Positions 23,792 through 32,237 of a stretch of 51,128 nt of DNA are shown piece by piece. A program made the translations under genes and the position numbers. Numbering within the stretch: position 1 is the first letter of the stretch; every line of letters starts with the position of its first letter. This DNA comes from PALSA-505 sp035308365 (GTDB lineage Bacteria > Actinomycetota > Actinomycetes > Streptosporangiales > Streptosporangiaceae). The DNA lies in the NCBI GenBank assembly GCA_035308365.1, contig DATGGU010000120.1, forward strand, positions 1 to 51,128, read 5' to 3'. The notes under the pieces are model-generated. The model worked only from the letters and a program-made list of their open reading frames with translations, ran no database searches and was not told the origin of the DNA.

Positions 23792-23916
23792 GCTGTCCGG
23801 CCGTCAAGCTGTTTCGGAATAGCCCGCAGCGTAGCCGTCACCCGGAGTGCTCGTGTCGCCTGTGCGGCCACAATCGTCGTCAGGCAGCCGCCCCAGGCCG
23901 GCGGGACCAGGACCAT
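23788..23916 (-). CDS. Small basic protein coupled to the zinc-finger protein
   Basis: A 42-residue frame starts at an ATG with GGAGG eight bases upstream and ends in ATGA overlap with the next gene. The product is helical and basic, with CLTTIVAAQATRALRVTATL. It could be a real small gene or the N-terminal part of a longer protein whose remainder is the next frame after a frameshift. The ribosome-binding site and the overlap are the only support. Confidence 0.4.
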   Translation of the reverse strand: MVLVPPAWGGCLTTIVAAQATRALRVTATLRAIPKQLDGRTA

Positions 23917-24032
23917 CGAATGGACCTCCGTCACCATCATGTAGCACTTAAAGTGACAAATGATAACCCCGGTAGCCAGTGGAACACATCAAAACATACG
24001 TACCAGTTTAAACAACAACATCCGCATCCGGT

Positions 24033-24065
24033 GATCATGCGACCATTTGGGGTCAAAGCATGATC
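24033..24065. promoter_or_regulatory. Compound hairpin
   Basis: GATCATGC (24033-24040) pairs with GCATGATC (24058-24065), and inside it GACC (24041-24044) pairs with GGTC (24051-24054), leaving a 6-nt loop and a 3-nt AAA bulge. The near-continuous 12-bp stem stands out in this AT-rich stretch. It may be a transcription terminator, a regulator site or a leftover mobile-element end. There is no U-tract. Confidence 0.4.
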
Positions 24066-24141
24066 CACAAAATTACCAGTCAGTAACATAGGGGGTAATC
24101 CTGTTTGCACAATCAAACGGGAATGCAAATGAAAAACGCCT

Positions 24142-24153
24142 CTGCACGTGCAG
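24142..24153. promoter_or_regulatory. Perfect palindrome CTGCACGTGCAG, candidate operator
   Basis: This 12-bp perfect palindrome with a central CG lies ~70 bp upstream of the promoter-like element of the glycosidase gene. Sugar-responsive LacI-family regulators often bind such CG-centred dyads. No LacI-type gene is in the window, so the regulator is unknown. Confidence 0.35.
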
Positions 24154-24210
24154 ATGCTCAGTCCATCAGCACGGCACAATATAACTCGGTGAAGGCTTCC
24201 ACGCCGGCTG

Positions 24211-24238
24211 TTGACAGATGACCCCTCTGGCGTAGTTA
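24211..24238 (+). promoter_or_regulatory. Promoter-like element of the alpha-galactosidase
   Basis: A perfect TTGACA (24211-24216) is followed after 16 bp by TAGTTA (24233-24238). The start codon is ~54 nt further on, with a GGAAGGAGCGGAG ribosome-binding site just before it. Confidence 0.4.
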
Positions 24239-24291
24239 ACTCTTAGTGACAAGAAGAATGCGCTCCGCAAGATCGCGGAAGGAGCGGAGAG

Positions 24292-26460
24292 ATGGTCTCA
24301 CGTCGGCGGGCCGGTATTTTCACGGCGGCCTGCAGCCTCGTTGCGGCCGCTGTCAGCGGCGTTGCCATGACCGGCGGCGGGGTCGCCGTGGCGGAATCGA
24401 ACGGTGTGGGCGCGACGCCTGCGATGGGGTGGAGCAGCTGGAGTTTCGTCCGGCACAACCCGGCCGCCTCGACCATCGAGGCGCAGGCCGCCGCGATGGT
24501 CAGCAGCGGGCTGTCCTCGGTGGGCTACGACTACGTCAACGTCGATGACTTCTGGTATCAGTGTCCGGGCAGCCAGGGGCCGAACGTCGACGCCAACGGA
24601 CGGTGGGTGACGAACGCCACCGCGTTCCCGCCCAGCCCCAGCGGCGAGAACGGGATCGCGGTCGTCGCTGATTATGTGCACTCGCTCGGGCTGAAGTTCG
24701 GGCTCTACGTTACGCCCGGGATCTCCAAGCAGGCGGTGGCGCGGAACACGCCGGTGCTCGGGACGAGTTACACCGCCGGCCAGATCGCCACCACAACGAG
24801 CGAGAACAACTACAACTGCGGCGGCATGACGGGGCTCAACTATTCGAGCCCGGGGGCGCAGGACTTCATCAACTCGTGGGCGGATGAGTTCGCGTCCTGG
24901 GGGGTTGACTACGTCAAGCTGGACGGCGTCGGGGATTCCGACATCGGCGACGTGCAGGCCTGGTCCAGGGCGCTGGAGCAGACCGGCAGGCCGATGCACC
25001 TCGAACTGTCCAACAGCCTGGACATCGCCAACGCGGCGACCTGGGCGCAGTACTCCAACGGCTGGCGGACCGGCGGGGACATCGAGTGCTACTGCGGCAG
25101 CGGCGGGTCAAGCTACCCGCTGACCTCCTGGTCCAACGTGCAGTCGCGGTTCGCGCAGACCGCGCAGTGGCAACCGTATGGCGGGCCTGGCGCGTTCAAT
25201 GACTACGACTCGATCGAGGCCGGCAACGGGGCCACCGACGACGGCATCACCGACGCCGAGGCGCAGTCCCAGCTCAGCCTGTGGGCGATGGCCGCCTCGC
25301 CACTGATTCTCGGGGTCGACCTGACGCACTTGAACGCGACCGAGCTGGGCTACCTGAAGAACACCGCCGTGATCGGGGTGGACCAGGACGGGATCGACGC
25401 CAGCCGGATCGTCAGCAACACCAACCAGCAGGCGTACGCGAAGACCGAGCAGAACGGCGACGTGATCCTCGGGCTGTTCAATTACAGCGGGACTTCGAGC
25501 CAGACGGTCACGGTGTCACTGGCCGCCGCCGGGATCCGGGGCAGCGCCACCGCGACCAACCTGTGGACCGGGGCGTCGGCAGGCACGCTGAGCGGCACCT
25601 ACAGCGTCAATCTCGGGCCTGGCGGGGTCCAGTTGCTCAAGCTCGTGCCGGTCAGCGGGACCGCCGGGGCCAGCACCTACCAGGCCGCCGCGCCGGGCAA
25701 CACGCTGGCCGGCGGGGCGGTGGTGGCTTCGTGTAACTCCTGCCTGGGCGGGCAGAAGGTCGGCTACGTCGGCAACGGCGGGACGCTCACATTCAACAAC
25801 GTGGACGCCGCCACCGCCGGGAACTACCAGGTGCAGATCGGGTACCTGGACGGGACCAGCGGCACCGTGGGGCGGTCGGCCACGATCAGCGTGAACGGGG
25901 TCACGGCCACCACGCTCACCTTCGATCCGACCGGGAGTTTCCAGAACCCGGGCTCGGTCACCGTCTCGCTGCCGCTGAAGGCAGGGCCGAATACCGTCGA
26001 GTTCTCCAACCCCACGGCTTACGCGCCGGACTTCGAGGCAATCACGGTGCCGTCGGCGGCCACCACGTCGTCCACCGGCTATCTGGCCGCCTCGCCGTCG
26101 AACACACTGGCCGGCGGCGCGGTGGTGCAGAGCTGCCCGGCCTGCACCGGCGGGCAGAAGGTCGGCTACATCGGCAACGGCGGCACGCTGACCATCAACG
26201 GCGTCAGCGCGGGCGCCACCGGCGTCTACCCGGCGCTGATCGAGTACTGCGACGGGTCGGGCGGGAACACCGGCCGGGCGGCCACGATCACGGTGAACGG
26301 GACCGTGGTGCAGACGATCGTGTTCACGCCTACCGGGAGCTTCAGCACGCCGGGCACGGTGACCGCCTACCTGCCGCTGAAGGCCGGGTCAAACACCGTC
26401 GAGTTCTCCGACGCCTCGGCGTATGCGCCAGACATCAACGGGATCACGGTCAGTCAGTGA
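24292..26460 (+). CDS. Secreted GH27 alpha-galactosidase with two C-terminal carbohydrate-binding modules
   Basis: A 722-residue protein. A signal peptide (to ~residue 35, GVAVAES) is followed by the GH27 barrel: TPAMGWSSWSF, NVDDFWY, then the nucleophile D211 in DYVKLDGVG and the probable acid/base D263 in GWRTGGDIE, and the NDYDSIEAGNG motif. A beta-sandwich follows to ~residue 460. Two tandem ~125-residue modules then begin ASTYQAAAPGNTLAGGA and STGYLAASPSNTLAGGA; both contain GGQKVGY(V/I)GNGGTLT and resemble CBM35. The enzyme should release alpha-linked galactose from plant oligosaccharides or galactomannan outside the cell. A strong ribosome-binding site precedes the ATG. It converges on the helicase gene with an 11-bp overlap. 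Confidence 0.92.
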   Translation: MVSRRRAGIFTAACSLVAAAVSGVAMTGGGVAVAESNGVGATPAMGWSSWSFVRHNPAASTIEAQAAAMVSSGLSSVGYDYVNVDDFWYQCPGSQGPNVDANGRWVTNATAFPPSPSGENGIAVVADYVHSLGLKFGLYVTPGISKQAVARNTPVLGTSYTAGQIATTTSENNYNCGGMTGLNYSSPGAQDFINSWADEFASWGVDYVKLDGVGDSDIGDVQAWSRALEQTGRPMHLELSNSLDIANAATWAQYSNGWRTGGDIECYCGSGGSSYPLTSWSNVQSRFAQTAQWQPYGGPGAFNDYDSIEAGNGATDDGITDAEAQSQLSLWAMAASPLILGVDLTHLNATELGYLKNTAVIGVDQDGIDASRIVSNTNQQAYAKTEQNGDVILGLFNYSGTSSQTVTVSLAAAGIRGSATATNLWTGASAGTLSGTYSVNLGPGGVQLLKLVPVSGTAGASTYQAAAPGNTLAGGAVVASCNSCLGGQKVGYVGNGGTLTFNNVDAATAGNYQVQIGYLDGTSGTVGRSATISVNGVTATTLTFDPTGSFQNPGSVTVSLPLKAGPNTVEFSNPTAYAPDFEAITVPSAATTSSTGYLAASPSNTLAGGAVVQSCPACTGGQKVGYIGNGGTLTINGVSAGATGVYPALIEYCDGSGGNTGRAATITVNGTVVQTIVFTPTGSFSTPGTVTAYLPLKAGSNTVEFSDASAYAPDINGITVSQ

Positions 26461-28477
26461 CCCACAGGGAGTCCAGGGCGGCGTCCACCCGGGCGGCGAG
26501 ACGCCCGGTGCGCGGCAGCAGCGGCTCGGGTGGCACGGCGTCGGTGGACTCGCAGGTGGCCAGGGCCTTGCGGTCGAGGAACCTGGTGAGCTGGCCGTAG
26601 CCGTGCCGGTCGTCACCGGCCAGCCGGTGGTGGTGCATGCGCATCGGGAAGTAGAGGTAGAGCCGGTCGCGGGCCCGGGTGACGGCGACGTAGAACAGCC
26701 GCCGTTCCTCGGCCAGTCCGTCCGGCGTGGACAGCGCCATGTCGCTGGGCACGGCGCCGTCGACCAGGTGCGGCAGGTGCACGATGGACCATTCCAGGCC
26801 CTTGGCCGAGTGGATGGTCGAGATGATCAGGAAGTCCTCGTCCAGCCGGGGCGGCCCGGCCAGGTCCGAGGCGGAGCTGGGCGGATCCAGGGCCAGCTCG
26901 ACCAGCGCGTCGTGCAGGGACGGGCGGCTCGCCGCCGCGTCGGCCAGCCGCTGCAGGTCGGCGATCCGGATGTCCGCGTCGGGGTAGCGGGCCTTCAGCG
27001 GCGCGTGCAGGGCGGCCAGGACCATGGCGGCCCGCTCCCCTGTGTGCTCCAGGCTCGCGGCGCCGATGAGCGCGCCGATCGTGTCCACAAGATCATCCCT
27101 GACGCGGCGGGGTGTGGCCTCGACCGCGTCCTTCCACCGGTCGAACGGGACGGGCTCGGCCGGGCGCAGCATCTCGATGAACCGCCGGGCGCTGACCGGG
27201 CCGACGCCCTCGTGCAGCCGCAGCAGCCGGAACCAGGCGACGTCGTCGGCGGGGTTGGCGACGATCCTGGCCGCCGCCAGGAAGTCCTTGACGTGGGCGG
27301 CCTCGGTGAACCGCAGCCCGCCGTACTTGATGTAGGGGATGCCGCGCGTGGTCAGCTCGATCTCCAGCACGTCGCTGTGGTGCGCCGTGCGGACCAGCAC
27401 CGCCTGGTCGCGCAGGTCCGTGCCGTCCTCGTGAGCGTCCAGGACCCGGGCGCAGATCTCGCGGGCCTGGGTCGCCTCGTCGTGGCAGCGGACCAGGAGC
27501 GGGGCGGCTCCGCCGTTGCGGCCTGCCGTGAGTTCGAGCTCCAGCCCGGGTGACTGGGGCCGCACCACGTTGGCCAATCGCAGGACCGCCTGCTTGGAGC
27601 GGTAGTTGGTGGCCAGCCGGACCACGGTGAGGCCGGGGAACAGGTCCGGCAGCTGGCGCAGGTGCCCCGGGTCGGCGCCCCGGAACGCGTAGATCGCCTG
27701 GGCGTCGTCGCCGACGCAGGTCAGGCAGCCGCTGTCCGGCGTGAGCAGCCGCACGATGTCCGCCTGGACAGCGTTGACGTCTTGGTACTCATCCACCAGC
27801 ACGGCGTCGAACATGCCGCGCAGGATCGGCCCGGCGCCGGGATCGGCCAGCGCCGCCCGCCAGAGCAGCAGCAGGTCGTCGAAGTCGACCAGGCCGTGGC
27901 TGCGCTTGTGGGCGACGAAGTCGCGGAACAGCCCGGCGAGCTGGCCGGCGTAGTCGGTGCACCAGGGGAAGTCGGCGCGCACCACGTCGGCGACGGTGGT
28001 CTGGGTGTTCACGCACCTTGTATAGATGTCCGCACAGACACCAGCCCGTGGCGCGCGGCGCTCCGTTCCTACCAGCCCGTGGTCGGCGCGGCGGGTGTCG
28101 AGCAGGTCGGTCACGTCGCCCGGGTCGATGACGGAGAACTCCGGTGGCAGCGAGAAGGCCTCGGCGTGCTCGCGGATGATCCGGTGGGCGATGGCGTGGA
28201 ACGTCCCGCCGGTGATCCGCCCGGTGGGCGAGCGGGTCTGCGAACCGGCCCGGGACAGCATGTCGTCGGCGGCCCTGCGGGTGAAGGTCAGCAGCAGGAT
28301 CCGGTTGGCCTGCAGACCCTGTTCGCGCAGCCAGGCGGCCCGGGCAACCAGCGTCCTGGTCTTCCCGGTGCCGGCCCCGGCCAGGATGAGCAGCGGCCCG
28401 CCCGGGTGCGTGGCCGCTTGCCGCTGTTGTTCGTTCAGGCCGTCCAGGGGGTGAGTTGCGGACTCGAACATGGACAC
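26450..28477 (-). CDS. UvrD/PcrA-type superfamily 1 DNA helicase
   Basis: The 675-residue helicase has Q-motif LNEQQRQAATH, Walker A AGAGTGKT, motif Ia TFTRRAADDM, motif II VDEYQDVN, motif III CVGDDAQAIYAFRGAD, motif IV NYRSKQAVLRLAN and late motifs STIHSAKGLEW and VAVTRARDRLYLY. No nuclease or extra C-terminal domain is present. It should be a 3'-5' ATP-dependent helicase for repair or for removing protein from DNA. It is shorter than PcrA and may be a second UvrD paralogue. The start is GTG, or the ATG two codons later. It overlaps the truncated carboxypeptidase by 8 bp on the 5' side. Confidence 0.9.
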   Translation of the reverse strand: MSMFESATHPLDGLNEQQRQAATHPGGPLLILAGAGTGKTRTLVARAAWLREQGLQANRILLLTFTRRAADDMLSRAGSQTRSPTGRITGGTFHAIAHRIIREHAEAFSLPPEFSVIDPGDVTDLLDTRRADHGLVGTERRAPRAGVCADIYTRCVNTQTTVADVVRADFPWCTDYAGQLAGLFRDFVAHKRSHGLVDFDDLLLLWRAALADPGAGPILRGMFDAVLVDEYQDVNAVQADIVRLLTPDSGCLTCVGDDAQAIYAFRGADPGHLRQLPDLFPGLTVVRLATNYRSKQAVLRLANVVRPQSPGLELELTAGRNGGAAPLLVRCHDEATQAREICARVLDAHEDGTDLRDQAVLVRTAHHSDVLEIELTTRGIPYIKYGGLRFTEAAHVKDFLAAARIVANPADDVAWFRLLRLHEGVGPVSARRFIEMLRPAEPVPFDRWKDAVEATPRRVRDDLVDTIGALIGAASLEHTGERAAMVLAALHAPLKARYPDADIRIADLQRLADAAASRPSLHDALVELALDPPSSASDLAGPPRLDEDFLIISTIHSAKGLEWSIVHLPHLVDGAVPSDMALSTPDGLAEERRLFYVAVTRARDRLYLYFPMRMHHHRLAGDDRHGYGQLTRFLDRKALATCESTDAVPPEPLLPRTGRLAARVDAALDSLWVTD

Positions 28478-29342
28478 GAATGTAATCAGGTCAATCGAGG
28501 TGGCCCGGCTGCCACGCGGGAACTACGCGAACCACTTGTGCGGCTGGCGAAACCGGCGGCCCCTCGCCGCCGGTGAAGCGGGCCCGGACATCGTGGTACA
28601 GCCGGGTGAGGCAGCCGCCTACCCGGCCCAGGTGCGCAACGGCGACTCGCTGGTGCCCGTCGTCGCGGGAGAACAGCTCACCGAACGGCAGGCCCCGGAG
28701 GCCCTCTTGCTGCCATCGGCGGACAACATGGCGTGGATCCTCGCCCGCTGGGATGCCGGCAGCCAGGCGGCGTTCACCGCCCGGATGAACACCACGGCCC
28801 GCCATCTCGGGATGACCGCCACCCACTACACCGACCCCTCTGGCCTGTCCGCGGCCACCACAAGCACCGCGGCCGACCAGATCCGCCTGGGCATGGCCGC
28901 GATGCACGAACCCGCCCTGGCACAGATCGTGGCACTGCGCAGCGCCGCCATCCCGGTAGCCGGGGCCGTGCGCAACCTCAACACCCTGCTCGGCCGGGAC
29001 GGGATCACCGGGATCAAGACCGGATCCGATACGGCCGCCGGCGGATGCATCCTGCTGGCCGCCTGGCAGCGCGTGCGCGGGCATGACACCATCATCGTCG
29101 CCGCCACCTTCGGCCAGCCGGGCACGATGGCGACCATGCTGCCCCGCGCGCTGCAGGCCGGCCATCAGCTCGTGCTCGCCCTGGGCCGCGCCCTCGCTGG
29201 CCGCAGCGCACAGCCCACCAGCAACAAGAAAGCCGGCCAGCATCCCGCCCACCGGCGCCGCCACGGAGCCAGAGCAGGCTGCTGCCCGCCACCCGAGCCG
29301 CCAGGGGTGCCGGCGACGGCCGAGCCACGCGCCGCCCGTTGA
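28470..29342 (+). pseudogene. Truncated D-alanyl-D-alanine carboxypeptidase (peptidase S11) without the SxxK motif
   Basis: The C-terminal part of an S11 penicillin-binding protein is clear: VPVVAGEQLTERQAPEALLL, the S-x-N motif in LPSADNMAW, HYTDPSGLSAATTSTAADQI, and the K-T-G motif in GITGIKTGSDTAAGGC. The N-terminal S-x-x-K nucleophile block and signal peptide are missing. The first ~35 codons, which overlap the helicase start, are unrelated. The last ~60 residues are Pro/Arg-rich with no membrane anchor. Without the serine nucleophile it cannot be an active D,D-peptidase, so I call it a broken gene. Confidence 0.75.
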
Positions 29343-29433
29343 GAGTCCAGCCCGGATTGACCGGTGCGCGGTACGCCCGGCAGGGCTAATCTCAAGCTGG
29401 ACGCGACCGGCGCTTGCCGTTGGAGGTGGCTCG

Positions 29434-31146
29434 ATGACCGACCGCGAAGCGGCGTCGCAGCCGGGCGCGGAGGCGGCGGAGGCGATCGGGCCCGAGGGTG
29501 GGCTGTTCGCCCGGCTGGACCCGGCGGACTTCGGGTCGTCGGTGCTGGCGACGCTGGGCCGGGCGGCCATGCGGCCTGGTGAGGTCGCCGAGGCCGGTGT
29601 CCGGTTCGCTTCGGCGCTGGCGGGCGTGGCGCCTGCGGCGCTCGCCCGGTGGCTGGGGGCGGCGGCGGAGCCGCCGGTGCCGGTGGATGGCAGGGACCGG
29701 CGGTTCGCCGACCCGGCATGGGAGCACAACCCGGCGTATTTCGCGCTGCGGCAGCTCTACCTGGCCTCCCGGCGGCTGGGTGAGGAACTGCTGACGGCCG
29801 GGCGGGGTGACCCGCTGACCGGGCAGAAGGCGGAGCTGGCGGTGGGGTTCTTGTTCGACGCGCTGGCGCCGACCAACTTCTTCCCGGCCAACCCGGCGGC
29901 GGTGAAGAAGGCGTTCGAGACGGGGGGCGGCAGTGTGCTGGCCGGGCTGCGCAACTTCGCCGATGACCTGGCGAACAACGGCGGGCGGCCGCGCCAGGTG
30001 GACACCAGCGGCTTCGAGCTTGGCCGCAACCTGGCGGCCACTCCCGGGCAGGTGGTGTTCCGCAACGAACTGATGGAGCTGATCCAGTACGCGCCGCAGA
30101 CGCCCCGGGTGCGGTCGGTGCCGCTGCTGGCCAGCCCGCCGTGGATCAACAAGTACTACGTGATGGACCTGGCCCCCGGACGCAGCTTCATCGAGTGGGC
30201 GGTGCAGCACCGGCGGACCGTGTTCGCGATCTCCTACCGCAACCCGGACGCCTCGATGAGCGGGGTCACCCTGGACGACTACCTGGTGCACGGGCCGGTT
30301 GCCGCGCTGGACGTGATCGGTGACATCACCGGGTCGGCGACGGTGGACATCGCCGCGCTGTGCCTGGGTGGGGCGCTGGCCGCGATGCTGGCCGCCTACC
30401 TGGCGGTGGCCGGTGATACCCGGATCGGGTCGATCACCCTGCTGAACACTCTGCTGGACTACAGCGAACCCGGTGTGCTCGGCGCGTTCGCCGACCCCCG
30501 GACGGTGGCCCGGCTGGAGAAGCAGATGGCCCGGACCGGAGTGATGGACGCCGGGGCGATGGCCGGGACGTTCGATGTGCTGCGGGCCAACGACCTGATC
30601 TTCAGCTACGTGGTGTCGAACTGGCTGATGGGGCAGTCGCCGCCGGCCTTCGACATCCTGGCCTGGAACGCCGATTCGACCCGGCTGCCCGCCGCCATGC
30701 ACTCGTTCTACCTGCGGTCGCTCTACGGCCGCAACGAACTGGCCAAGGGGGAGCTGGAGCTGGCCGGGCGGATGCTGTCGCTGAGTGACGTCAAGAGTGA
30801 TACTTACGTGGTCGGGGCGGTGAACGATCACATCGTGCCCTGGCCGTCGTCATACAAGGCGGCTTCTTTGCTGGGCGGCAGCGTGCGGTATGTGCTGTCG
30901 TCCGGCGGTCACATCGCCGGCATCGTCAACCCGCCCTCGCCCAAGGCCTGGTACCAGGTGGCCGAGGATAATCCACCGTCCGCTGCTGACTGGCGGCAGG
31001 CCGCCACCCGGCACGACGGCTCGTGGTGGGAGGACTGGGTGGCCTGGGCCGACAGGCGGGCGGGCAAGCTGGTCGCGCCGCCGCCCCTGGGCAACGAGCA
31101 GCACCCGGCGTCCGGTGCGGCGCCGGGCAACTACGTCCGCGGCTAG
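29434..31146 (+). CDS. phaC: Poly(3-hydroxyalkanoate) synthase (class I PhaC-like)
   Basis: A 570-residue protein with a GGAGG ribosome-binding site. N-terminal PhaC features are FADPAWEHNPAYFALRQLYL and GQKAELAVGFLFDALAPTN. The alpha/beta-hydrolase core has PLLASPPWINKYYVMDLAPG and the active-site Cys (C310) in IAALCLGGAL, with the general-base Asp and His in GAVNDHIVPWPSS and LSSGGHIAGIVNPPS. The lipase-box first Gly is Ala here (A-L-C-L-G-G). It polymerises (R)-3-hydroxyacyl-CoA into storage polyester. The next gene begins 7 bp after its stop, so the two form an operon. Confidence 0.92.
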   Translation: MTDREAASQPGAEAAEAIGPEGGLFARLDPADFGSSVLATLGRAAMRPGEVAEAGVRFASALAGVAPAALARWLGAAAEPPVPVDGRDRRFADPAWEHNPAYFALRQLYLASRRLGEELLTAGRGDPLTGQKAELAVGFLFDALAPTNFFPANPAAVKKAFETGGGSVLAGLRNFADDLANNGGRPRQVDTSGFELGRNLAATPGQVVFRNELMELIQYAPQTPRVRSVPLLASPPWINKYYVMDLAPGRSFIEWAVQHRRTVFAISYRNPDASMSGVTLDDYLVHGPVAALDVIGDITGSATVDIAALCLGGALAAMLAAYLAVAGDTRIGSITLLNTLLDYSEPGVLGAFADPRTVARLEKQMARTGVMDAGAMAGTFDVLRANDLIFSYVVSNWLMGQSPPAFDILAWNADSTRLPAAMHSFYLRSLYGRNELAKGELELAGRMLSLSDVKSDTYVVGAVNDHIVPWPSSYKAASLLGGSVRYVLSSGGHIAGIVNPPSPKAWYQVAEDNPPSAADWRQAATRHDGSWWEDWVAWADRRAGKLVAPPPLGNEQHPASGAAPGNYVRG

Positions 31147-31153
31147 GAGGACC

Positions 31154-32152
31154 ATGCAGACGTGGGTCGTGCACAAGCCCGGTCCCATCGATGAGGGGCC
31201 ACTGCGCCGGATCGAGCGCGACGTGCCCGATCCGGGACCGGGTCAGGTACGGGTCAGGATCACCTGCTGCGGGGTCTGCCGCACCGACCTGCACCTGGCC
31301 GAAGGGGACCTGGCGCCCAAACGGGCGTCGGTGGCCCCGGGCCACGAGGTGGTGGGCCGGGTCGTCGCGCTCGGAGAAGGAGCGCGGCGGTTCGCCATCG
31401 GCGAGCGGGTCGGCGTCGCGTGGCTGGCCAGCACCGACGGGACCTGCCGGTTCTGCCGGCGTGGCGCGGAGAACCTGTGTGTGGAGCCGGGGTTCACCGG
31501 CTGGGACATCGACGGCGGCTACGCCGACAGTTGCGTGGCCAATGAGGCCTATGTCTACCGGCTGCCGGAGGGACTCGACGACGAGCACGCCGCCCCGCTG
31601 CTGTGCGCGGGCATCATCGGCTACCGGGCGCTGCGCTGCGCCGAGGTGCCGCCCGGCGGCCGGCTCGGCATCTACGGCTTCGGCGGCAGCGCGCACATCA
31701 CCGCGCAGATCGCGCTGCTCCAGGGAATGCGGGTGCACGTGCTGACCCGGGGCGAGGGCAACCAGAAGCTCGCCCGCGAACTGGGCGCCGACTCGGTGGG
31801 CGGGGCGGCGGACACGCCACCCGAGCCGCTGGACGGCGCCATCCTGTTCGCCCCGGCCGGTGAGCTGGTGCCGGTCGCGCTGCGGGCGCTGGACCGGGGG
31901 GCGACGCTGGCCGTGGCCGGGATCTGGCTGTCGGACATCCCGGCGCTGCACTATCAGGGCGAACTGTTCGAGGAACGGCGGCTGCGCAGCGTGACGGCCA
32001 ACACCCGCAGCGACGGCGAGGAATTCCTGACGCTGGCGCAGCGGCTGCACATCCAGCCGACGACCGTCGGCTACGCCATGTCAGAGGCGCCGCGGGCGCT
32101 GGCCGACCTGGCCCACGGCCGGTTCAGCGGCGCGGCCGTCCTGCATAACTGA
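31154..32152 (+). CDS. Zinc-dependent alcohol dehydrogenase
   Basis: A 332-residue medium-chain dehydrogenase. Catalytic-zinc ligands are in CGVCRTDLHL and GHEVVGRVV. The structural-zinc loop has four Cys in DGTCRFCRRGAENLCVEPG. The NAD(P)-binding fold has GIYGFGGSAHITAQIA. The type is that of AdhA/propanol-preferring enzymes. TAGGAGG overlaps the phaC stop and serves as ribosome-binding site, so translation is coupled. It may interconvert alcohols and aldehydes feeding hydroxyacyl or reducing-equivalent metabolism around PHA; that role is inferred. Confidence 0.9.
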   Translation: MQTWVVHKPGPIDEGPLRRIERDVPDPGPGQVRVRITCCGVCRTDLHLAEGDLAPKRASVAPGHEVVGRVVALGEGARRFAIGERVGVAWLASTDGTCRFCRRGAENLCVEPGFTGWDIDGGYADSCVANEAYVYRLPEGLDDEHAAPLLCAGIIGYRALRCAEVPPGGRLGIYGFGGSAHITAQIALLQGMRVHVLTRGEGNQKLARELGADSVGGAADTPPEPLDGAILFAPAGELVPVALRALDRGATLAVAGIWLSDIPALHYQGELFEERRLRSVTANTRSDGEEFLTLAQRLHIQPTTVGYAMSEAPRALADLAHGRFSGAAVLHN

Positions 32153-32237
32153 CCGCTTCCCCGGTAGGAGTTTGCTTTCGCAGGTAACCTCGGCACAGCA
32201 TAGTGGTCAGGTGGAAATGCGTGACTCAGGAGACCCG

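Larger units (their letters stand above)
23917..24291. other. AT-rich intergenic island with dyads upstream of the alpha-galactosidase
   Basis: These ~375 bp are clearly AT-richer than their surroundings and hold no convincing gene. They contain the palindrome CACTTAAAGTG (23945-23955), a long hairpin (24033-24065), a 12-bp palindrome (24142-24153) and a promoter-like pair near 24211. The latter three are listed separately. This is most likely the control region of the glycosidase gene. Confidence 0.5.

Noticed and set aside
23937..24179. 80-codon minus-strand frame in the AT-rich island
   Set aside because: Cys-rich, no family signature, no ribosome-binding site, and it covers the regulatory dyads. 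Chance frame.
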